From: Aegilops tauschii subsp. strangulata
Lineage: Eukaryota; Streptophyta; Magnoliopsida; Poales; Poaceae
Direction: 5' to 3'
Assembly (NCBI RefSeq): GCF_002575655.3
Contig: NC_053040.3
Location: forward strand, 223,214,628-223,278,627
DNA: 64,000 nt
Shown here: positions 56,601 to 64,000 of the stretch, piece by piece
Layout: each line of letters opens with the position of its first letter
Numbering within the stretch: the stretch's first letter is position 1
Notes under the pieces: generated by a model
Told to the model about the DNA's origin: nothing
The model's database searches: none
The model's input: the letters and a program-made list of their open reading frames with translations, nothing else
Made by a program: the position numbers and the translations under genes

Positions 56601-57819
56601 TAAAGGACTTCTGGGTTGCCTATAACAGTTCATAGACAAGTGAAAGTGGATACTCTAAAATGCGCAAGATAAGCGTGAGTGCTATGGATGGCGTTCTCGT
56701 AGGCAGACGGGAGCGGATCCATAGTGGTGTATTGATATGGTGAATATGTGGACTCGTGTGCGCCACCTCAAAAGAGTTACTTGAAGTCGTAGTTCAGGAT
56801 AGCCACCGAGTCAAAGCTGGCTTGCTGCAATTAAACTCCACCACCCCCTTTGTTGATATCGATGCATATGTAGATAGTTCTGATGTAAGTCTTGCTGGGT
56901 ACATTTGTACTCACGTTTGCTTATTTTATGTTTTGCAGAGAGATGTCAGTCTCGCTAGTAGTTCCGTGTGGACTTCGACGTTTAGCTTGATACCTCAGCT
57001 ACGATCTTGTGCCCTCGGCAGGGTCTTGTAGATAGTCAGGCTTCTCAGCCTTTTTCATTTATAGTTGTCTGTACTCAGACAAGTTAGGCTTCCGCATGTG
57101 CTTGTTGCTTGTATGCTCTGAATGTTGGGTCATGAGACCCATGTTTGTAATATCTGGCTCTTCGGAGCCTAATGAATAAATACTCTGAGTCGTAGAGTCT
57201 TGTTGTTATGCCATGTTGTATTTGCACATATCGAGCATATTGTGTGTATGATTGAAATGCTTGGTATGTGTGGGATCCGACAACCTAGTTGTTTATCCTT
57301 GGTAGCCTCTCTTATGGGGAAATGTAGTCTTGTGCTTCCATGAGCCATAGTAGCCCGCTACAGCCCGGTTCACCAGAGTCCTGCTAGCCCAGCACTACTG
57401 CTCCGGAACACTTGACTGGCCGGCATGTGATTCACTTCGTTCCTGTGTCTGTCCCTTCGGGGAAATGTCACGCGGTGACATCCGGAGTCCTGCCTTGCAT
57501 GCTACAGCCCGGGTTCCCGGAGTCCTGTTAGCCCAGAGCTACAGCCCGGATTCGCACGCTGCTGACCGACATGCTCGATGTTGATTCATGTATGCCTGTC
57601 CCCGTAAGTTAGTGTCACTTTGGGTTCACGACTAGTCATGTCGGCCCGGGTTCTCTGTCATATGGATGCTAGCGACACTATCATATACGTGAGCCAAAAG
57701 GCGCAAACGGTCCCGGACCATGGTAAGGCGACACCCGTGGGAATACCGTGCGTGAGGCCACAAAGTGATATGAGGTGTTACCGGCTAGATCGATGTGACT
57801 TGGAATCGGGGTCCTGACG
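53689..57819 (+). repeat. 3' LTR (4.1 kb) of the long-LTR element
   Basis: Colinear with 49052-53174. Visible differences include single substitutions and a 6-9 base length change near 56290. The final CA reads CG here (tcctgacg). Confidence 0.85.
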
Positions 57820-58589
57820 TATGGATGTTGCTATGACTTTGCTATGCCTGATGCTTGTCACTAGGGCCCGTGTGCCATGATTTTAGATATGAACCTATTA
57901 TGTTTTCATGAATATATTTGTGTTCTTGATCCTATCTTGCAAGTTATAGTCACCTACTACGTGTTATGATCCGGCAACCCCGGAGTGACAATAGTCGGGA
58001 CACTTCCCGGTGATGACCGTAGTTTGAGGAGTTCATGTATTCACTAAGTGCTAATGCTTTGGTCCGGTACTCTATTAAAAGGAGGCCTTAATATCCCTTA
58101 GTTTCCAATAGGACCCCGCTGCCACGGGAGGGTAGGACAAAAGATGTCATGCAAGTTCTTTTCCATAAGCACGTATGACTATATTCGGAATACATGCCTA
58201 CATTATATTGATGAATTGGAGCTAGTTCTGTGTCACCTACGTTATAACTGTTGCATGACGAATGCCACTCGACATGATTATCCATCACTGATCCATTGCC
58301 TACGAGCTCGTTTCATATTGATCTTTGCTAAGTTACTTTTCCGTTGCCACTGCTACAATTGCTACAAAACTGCTACTGTTACTTTTGCCACCATTACCGC
58401 TACTTCCATAATACTCTGCTACTAAATACTTTACTGCAGATATTAAGTCTTTCACGTGTGGTTGAATTGACAAGTCAGCAGCTAATACTTGAGAATATTC
58501 TTTGGCTCCCCTTGTGTCGAATCAATAAATTTGGGTTGAATACTCTACCCTCGAAAACTGTTGCGATCCCCTATAGTTGTGGGTTATCA
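57820..58589 (+). repeat. 5' LTR of Athila #3, segment c
   Basis: Begins with the target copy TATGG, continues gatgttgctatgactttgc and ends ccctatagttgtgggttatca at 58589. Confidence 0.85.
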
Positions 58590-58600
58590 AGACCATTTTC

Positions 58601-58616
58601 TGGCGCCATTGCCGGG
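58601..58616 (+). other. tRNA-Asp primer binding site (Athila #3)
   Basis: tggcgccattgccggg, one mismatch to the tRNA-Asp complement, 11 bases after the LTR. Confidence 0.8.
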
Positions 58617-58667
58617 GAGCATAGCTCTATTCTCTGAGTAACTTGGGATTTATATCTGTTGATCACT

Positions 58668-58933
58668 ATGAGGAATTTGAAAGATCACAGAACCAAGATT
58701 TTTTTCCTCAACTACAAGGGGAGGTAAGGAACTGCCATCTAGCTCTGCACTTGTTTCAGCTTCTGTTTTGAGTAAACTTGCAACACCTACACCTGCTATT
58801 GATTCCGATATGTCGCATGTTATTGATGATACCACTTCTGCTATGCATGATGCTTATGATGAAACTACTTCTCTCTTGATAATACTGTGCCACTTGGTGA
58901 ATATCTCTTATGAACAACTTGCTAGGATGAGAG
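58668..58933 (+). pseudogene. Start of Athila #3 internal frame
   Basis: ATG at 58668 (MRNLKDH). A frame change near 58715 leads into LSKLATPTPAIDSDMSHVIDD and DAYDETTSLL, then another shift, then EQLAR and the break at 58934. This resembles the N-terminal part of the internal frame of wheat Athila elements; function unknown. Truncated by the next insertion. Confidence 0.5.
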
Positions 58934-59831
58934 TGTCGGATTCTGGATTCCGGCAAACCCTTGAGGTTTGAACTCTGGGGTGCGCACGAAGAACTCTCTC
59001 TCCCTAGCTCGCCCGCACAATGATCACAAGGCCTAGCTCGTTGAACCCAAGGAACAAGAGACATGAGGGTTTATACTGGTTCGGGCCACCGTTGTGGTGT
59101 AATACCCTACTCCAGTGTGGTGTGGTGGGTTGCCTTGTAGGCTGAGGATGAACAAGTACAAGGTATGAACAGCCTCCCGAGGAGAGGTGTTCTTGAGCTC
59201 GGTGAGCTGGTGAGGTGGCCTTGGTGGAATGGATCCGATCCCAGATCCGTCGCCTCCTATGGTGGTGGCTAGTCCTAGTTATGGAGGCCTTGGTCCTCTT
59301 CCCTAATGTAGGCGGGAAGGGATCTCACAACGGCCATGTTTGAAGGGGGACAACTGGTACAAGCTATCCTGACAAAAGGTGGACTTCGCCTGCCAAAGGC
59401 TCTGGTGGTGATCCAGCTGTGGGCTCCACGGTGACCTCCGTCCTACCTTCTTGCTGGTCTTGGTCTTGCTGCACCGATATGGAAACCTTTGCCTGATGCC
59501 TCGGGACTCCTCGCATGCGCCTACCTCTTTAGCACCAAAGAGGAAACTGGTACACTGCGCCCGCTGGCGCCCGCCTGGCCTTGGTCGTCATGGCTCACGT
59601 CACGTGGACCTCGCGAGGTGCCCCTTGCATAGATATCTCCGCTCCTCGGGAGCCAGCGTAGTGAGGCTGCCCCCAAGGAGGTCTTGGTGTCGTCCACCTC
59701 GCGAGGCTTGGCCCCTCGCGAGGGTCTTGAGTGGTTGCTGCTAAAGATGGGTCGTACCAGGCCGTTGGTGCAGCCACGCCGCGGGCCGCGGGCAGGCAAG
59801 TCTAGGTACTCCCGTTCCTAGGACACCGACG
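58934..59831 (+). repeat. Probable 5' LTR of Transposase_28-type element #2
   Basis: 898 bp bounded by TGTCGG and CCGACG, with gtagcccccgggccc directly after. The boundaries rest on the inverted ends and on the break of Athila text at 58933; no second LTR is in the window to confirm. Confidence 0.5.
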
Positions 59832-60124
59832 GTAGCCCCCGGGCCCAAGGTGCGCTCGGACTTGGCTTCGAGGCGAAGCCGAAGGGCAAGTGCGGAGCTC
59901 CGTGGGCCCCAACTACCTGCGGCCTTGATTGACGCGTGGCGATTGACGGGACGTGGGCGTCTCCGCTTCCCCACGCTGCCTCGATAACCGTTCTCACCTG
60001 ACAAAAGGCTGGTGCGCGCTGCAGAGCCTTCATTACCTTCCTTTGTCTTGCTCCAGATCCCCTTTCTCCTTCGTGCCCCGAGAGACTCCAGATCCACACG
60101 AACCCCTCTCCGAGCCTGCAGCCA

Positions 60125-62841
60125 ATGGCGTCCAACAAGGCGAAGGTCATGCACTCGCCCTCCTGGTATGATCCGGCTTTGAGTGCGCCTAATGTCTCGG
60201 AGAAGAACCTCGCCGCCACTTTCCTAATGACGGCGGACGGCAGCAATGAGGGGGGGAAGACTGCGCTCCGGTCCAGCTCTGCCGAGCCGGAGGCCTCAGG
60301 CAGTACCTTCTATCCCTTCTTCATGAATAGCATCGTCGTAGGGCTGGTCCCCCTTTCACCGACTTCTTCTACGCCAGCCTCAGCCACTACAAGCTGCATG
60401 CCCTTCATCTTCATCCCAACTCCGTCCTCCTCCTGTCGATCTTCGCCTTCTATTGAGAGGCATTTGCGGGGGTGATGCCGTCTGTGGCACTGCTTCGCCA
60501 CTTCTTCTACCTCCAGAACAAGGACGGCCATTGCTCGGGATCCACCAACTTCGTCACGGCCAACGGGACCAACGCGATCTCGAAGGCCGGGAAGAAGGCC
60601 GAGGGCTTCAGGAGCAAGTGAGTCCTTATGGATGCCAAGTGCTCCCACCCTCGGTTGGTGCTGCCGACGGAGATGCCCTCGCCTCACGACAGGTGGCTCC
60701 ACGCGAAGCTCACCGACCCCCGAGCAAGGCAGGTGATAGAGAAGATGACTGCCGACCTGAAGCCTCACGACCCGAAGGCGGAGAAGCTGAAGGGGGCCAT
60801 GATCGTCAAGGAATTCCTAGCGCAGCGCATAGCCCCGCTCCAGGCGCGCTCGCGCCCCTTGTGGAAGCTCGGGGACGAGGGGGATGACATCCGTCTGCGC
60901 CAGGGTGCCTTGTCAGACGAGGAGCTAGGCGCGGCTCTCCGCCTCCTGGTCGGGGATGATCAGGGGTATCCGCCGGACACCCATCTTCCCTTGTACCGCC
61001 GCCCAGATGGGGCGAAGGTGGCTACCGCCATGCCTATCTTCGACGGGCACGGGCTCGTGCCGCCAGCGCCTTCCGAGGCCCCGGTGGTGACGGCCCCGGT
61101 GATCATGTCCTCAGGTGAGTCCGGCGAGGAGGAGAGGCCCGACTCGAAGGTGACCCAGGAGGGGGAGGGAGAGACCTCTCCTCTCGTGGCCGATCTCCTC
61201 CGCACCCTTCCTGACGACAACGAGGCCGCCGACTATCCGGTGAGGGAGCCCCCGCCCCCGTTGGGGTCACCACGAGGTCCAGGGGCACTCCCCCGAAGAA
61301 GTCACCGGCTGGGGTCCTGGCGAAGAGCAGGTCGGCGCTGGTCTCCCGAGGCGGCGCCTCTGTTCTGACGTCGACCGGTGCCGCCACAGGACCAGTTGCT
61401 GCGGCCCCCTCCGCTCCTGGGAATCGCACGCCGGCGCCCCAGGCCGCGAAGCCCTCGGGCTACGTGCTTCAGAAGAGGCCGAGGGACTATGCCGCCGTGG
61501 ACCAGTAAGCAGTTTGCCCTGATTTTGTTCCTGCTTCTGCCGCTGCTTCTTGACGTTCTTCCCTTGCACCGTCAGGCTGACACTGGCGGCGAAGAAGAAG
61601 AGGGAGGGAGCGGTCGCACCCCCTCTGGCGCGGAAGGGAAACGATGGCTCCCGTGCCTCTCTGACCCGGTCATCCTCGCGAGGTCCGGAGGACCGACCCC
61701 AGGAGAAAACGACCTCCGCAGCCAAGCTGGCTCTCGAGGCCTCCGCCCCCAGCTCGCCTGCTGAGGTTGCGAAGGCTCAGGAGCCCCCGGCTCCTCTTGC
61801 TGTCATGGATCTGCAGAACCTAGTGCCGATGTCGTCTCTCCCCACTTCTGTCGCACCGCCGGGTCGCGACTCCTATGCTTTGCCTGACGCCCTGGAGGAC
61901 GCCCTTCTCGCGTTGACCCAGCTTTGCAGTGACCTTCAAGGCGCCGACCGTCGCCTGGTGGCGGGGCGCCTGCAGCTGATCTCAGGGTGGCTGCGCTCCG
62001 ACGCGTCTATCAGGGCGGCACTGGGCCAGGACGTGGCAGCTTCCCAGGAGGGTAAGCGGGCCGCCAGCCAGGCTGCGCCCCCCCCCCCCCCCCCGAGGCG
62101 GCGTTGAAGGATGCCGAGGCCGCCAAGGAGCGCTGCCGGGTGGCGGAGGTCGAGCTCGAGAATCTACGCAAGGAACGCGCTGCCGCGGTTCGCCAGCACG
62201 AGGCACGGGAGGAAAAGTTGAAGGCTCGAGAAGAGGCGGTCATCGGCCATGATGCTAAACTAGAGCAGCTGGCGCAGGCGCAGGCCGCGGAACGCGACCG
62301 CCTAGAGAAGCTGGAGAAGAAGGTGGAAGCGGAGAAGGCCCAGCTAGAAGACAAGGCGAAGGTTTTGGCTGAGGATCGCGTGGCCTTCAAATCTCTTGAG
62401 GAGAGGTCCCGCGAGGCACTGCAGGAGCTTGACAAGAAGGGCTTGGAGAAGCCGTTGGTGACTAATTATGAGGGCCCCGCCCAGCTACTCCCTCAGCTCG
62501 TCACGGCGCTCGAGGACGTCGTCAACGGGATCGGCCCCATGGTGGAGGGGGAAGTGCACGCACTCTCCTCATCGGCCTTGACGCGCGTCCTCAGCCACCT
62601 TCATCTTCGTGATCCCAATGCCAACCTTGGTGTCCTGCTTGAGCCTGTGGATGAAGAGAGCTGCGAAGCTGCTGCCGAAGCCGTGAAGGGCCAGGTGGAG
62701 GCCATGTTGAAGAAGTTCCTTGCCATCGACCTTGCGCCTCCAGCCGAGGGTGCCTTCGATCCCACGATCAAGGCCAACGACACAGGCGACGGCGATGCTG
62801 CCGACGGGAGTGCGCTCCCTGACGACGGCACCCAAGACTGA
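60125..62841 (+). pseudogene. Transposase_28-type coiled-coil protein gene
   Basis: This family ('putative gypsy-type transposon' domain) is common in grass retroelements; its role is not established. ATG 60125 (MASNKAKVMHSPSWYDPA). The domain has DFFYASLSHYKLHALHLHPN, then FAGVMPSVALLRHFF. An acidic linker follows, then an intron at 61505-61575 (ca|gtaagc...gtcag|g) that joins VDQ in frame to LTLAAKKKREG, then a long coiled coil at 62104-62420 (Ala/Glu/Lys/Arg heptads), then GQVEAMLKKFLAIDLAPP and a stop at 62839-62841. Breaks: frameshifts near 60350, 61258 and within the C17 run 62078-62094; TGA at 60454 (for Cys) and at 60619 (for Trp). Confidence 0.75.
62078..62094 (+). repeat. C17 homopolymer inside the coding region
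   Basis: Seventeen consecutive C. The frame changes exactly across it: the proline run in the upstream frame ends in a stop after the tract, while the coiled coil continues in another frame. Confidence 0.9.
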
Positions 62842-64000
62842 AGAGGAGGCTTGCCGGTGAACAATGGTGCTCCTTCTCGTTTTTACTTTCCTGCAAACTT
62901 ACCTGCGATATGCAACGTGCCTCGTGGAGGCATTAAGACTTTTGTTTGGTGTTTGAAGAACAATATGTCTTGTAATAATTAGGATTCTTTGATTTCCTTT
63001 CCCTTGCTTGATGTTCTACGTCGACAGGGCCTGGTCCTGCGCGTGCCTCAGCCGCCGTTGGGTCGTCCGGATCGCCGGGACGAGACCAAGGGGTGAGGGG
63101 CTACGTGACCAGTTACGCTCCTGAGTCGCGATGCTCAGGAGTCCCCTTTGACGTCCAAACAGCCTTCGGAAAGGAAGCGTGGGAGTGGGCCTTGGTGTTC
63201 TACGTCAGCAGGGCCCAGCCCCGCGCGTACCTCAGTCGTTGTTGGGTCGTCTGGATTGCCAGGACGAGACCAATGGGTGAGGGGCTACGTGGCCAGTTTG
63301 GCTCCTGAGTCGCGATGCTCAGGAGTCCCCCTTGACGTCCAAACAGACCTCCATACCTTTCCTCGCCGAGGTCCTGCTTGGGAAGGATGCGCGACGACCA
63401 GGTCCGAGGGACCTGGCTGGGTGGCGTGCGCTAGGCGTGACCTGAGCGCAGCCCCCGTGCCCAGCCCCCTCATGCGACTCTCCCGAGGGGGGGCGTTGCA
63501 ATGAGGCCGGACACTGAGCCCGGAGGCCCCCCGAGGTTGGTACGGCCATGGGGCCGCCCTCAGTTGTTTATCACCAGCGCGGAGCATAGTGGTTCCGCAC
63601 TTCCACGGGCATAGCCGCTCCTCGACCATGTCAACTGCTAGCGGGGACCATGGTGCTTCCACTGGTTCGTGGGTGAGGGCTCCCTCTGAGTGGAGCCCCC
63701 GGGGCATGTACATCCCCGCCCTGACACATGGCTTGCATGGCAGGGCTAGACGAGGTGTGTTTGGGCACTTGTGAGCCAGCGCGGGACTCACGAGGCCCTA
63801 CCTCAAGGTGGGTTGCGCCTGGTCCTGGTTCTTGATAGCTGTGGTGACCCTGTGAGATGGTTAGGTAACCTGCACCGGACAAATCTCCTGAGGCGATCAC
63901 ATGAGAAGGCCAAACACCAACGACCCCAGGAGGTGACGTGAACGGGGCCGGCCCGCCAGACAAAGCTCAGCCATTGGGTTTATCGACGCTGCAGGGACGG
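62842..64000 (+). other. 3' non-coding region of Transposase_28-type element #2
   Basis: No gene supported. 63013-63355 holds a 184-bp tandem repeat (units start at gttctacgtc 63013 and 63197), each carrying an inverted ctcctgagtcgcgatgctcaggag. 63560-63660 holds two ~64-bp units related to 16268-16425. Minus-strand open frames here are GC-driven and differ between the two element copies. Confidence 0.55.
63013..63355 (+). repeat. 184-bp tandem repeat with internal palindrome
   Basis: Two units offset by exactly 184 bp. Each contains ctcctgagtcgcgatgctcaggag, an imperfect palindrome centred on cgcgatg (about 63119-63142 and 63302-63325). Element #1 retains one such palindrome at 25272-25294. 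Confidence 0.8.

Larger units (their letters stand above)
49052..57819 (+). mobile_element. Long-LTR, nearly empty LTR retrotransposon (chromovirus-like derivative)
   Basis: Two LTRs of 4123 bp (49052-53174) and 4131 bp (53689-57819) enclose only 514 bp. The internal right end, 'ctcgggacgagattttt...gtggggg' just before the 3' LTR, is the typical finish of Tekay-type chromoviruses. The left internal end begins cttgattgccttaggctgg, which in relatives follows tggtatcagag; here those primer-site bases are missing. So gag, pol and the primer site are deleted. Target copies TACGG and TATGG differ by one CG-to-TG change. LTRs are about 98-99% alike by eye. Confidence 0.85.
25921..58933 (+). mobile_element. 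Athila-type Gypsy retrotransposon #3, 5' part, with nested elements
   Basis: Own sequence is limited to 25921-26410, 48912-49051, 57820-58589 (5' LTR, about 1.39 kb when rejoined) and 58590-58933 (primer site and start of the internal region). Rejoining gives the continuous LTR text 'ccatcaccaat|ttcatgatgc' and 'cactatgttc...gatgttgctatg' known from wheat Athila LTRs (WHAM/Sabrina type). It is inserted in the Transposase_28-type element #1 at 25920/25921 and is itself cut at 58934 by the second Transposase_28-type element. Its 3' half is outside the window. Confidence 0.8.
58934..64000 (+). mobile_element. Transposase_28-type Gypsy-like element #2 (5' part)
   Basis: A probable LTR at 58934-59831 runs from TGTCGGATTC to ACACCGACG, giving a TGTCGG/CCGACa inverted end. 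Then comes a leader, the coiled-coil gene 60125-62841 and a repeat-rich 3' region that reaches the window end. The last kilobase is homologous, in reverse, to 15930-16712 and 25269-25400. No RT or integrase is present, so either they lie further right or the element is non-autonomous. Confidence 0.65.

Noticed and set aside
59451..60246. Several 90-140 codon frames on both strands before the Transposase_28-type gene
   Set aside because: GC-rich LTR and leader; no domain, and the frames overlap each other on both strands.

Overview
The window looks like intergenic DNA from a large grass genome, most likely wheat or a close Triticeae relative. The evidence is the content itself: LTRs of the Angela/WIS (Copia) kind, Athila-type Gypsy LTRs beginning TGATAC with tRNA-Asp primer sites, Tat and chromovirus-like Gypsy elements, a very large CACTA-like DNA transposon, and almost no free single-copy sequence. 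I see no intact host gene, no rRNA or tRNA gene and no CRISPR array. Family names come from recognised motifs and remembered family features, not from a database search.

Layout, left to right. 1-4003 is the 3' part of an Athila-type element (+) inserted in the pol region of a Copia element (-), of which 4004-9470 remains, including one LTR. That Copia element sits inside the 5' LTR of a second Athila-type element (+, 9471-15888). 15889-16712 plus 25269-25920 is one broken element (-) carrying a coiled-coil gene of the 'putative gypsy-type transposon' (Transposase_28-like) kind. It was split by a complete Copia element (-, 16713-25268).

From 25921 a third Athila-type element (+) begins. Its 5' LTR is cut twice. 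First cut: a 22.5-kb CACTA-like transposon (26411-48911) flanked by the 3-bp duplication AAT. Second cut: an LTR element with 4.1-kb LTRs and only 514 bp between them (49052-57819). The third Athila element resumes at 57820, has its primer site at 58601, and is interrupted at 58934 by a second copy (+) of the Transposase_28-like element, which runs off the window end.

The CACTA-like element is the most interesting part. It encodes no transposase that I can see, but carries pieces of several unrelated plant genes: a 3'-5' exonuclease-like gene, an F-box/FBD gene, a B3-like gene whose last visible exon would splice in frame into the F-box exon, an XS-type zinc-finger exon pair, and a second, better preserved B3-like gene with four frame-compatible exons. 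A Copia element (33434-45180, 3' end lost) lies inside it. That Copia's 5' LTR in turn holds a complete Tat-type Gypsy element (34672-42175, perfect GGTGG duplication). The nest is therefore four levels deep.

Nearly all coding regions are broken. In the Tat element every in-frame stop I examined is explained by a C-to-T or G-to-A change, as expected for long-methylated, silenced DNA. Insertion order follows from the nesting: the host Athila LTR first, then CACTA, then Copia, then Tat.
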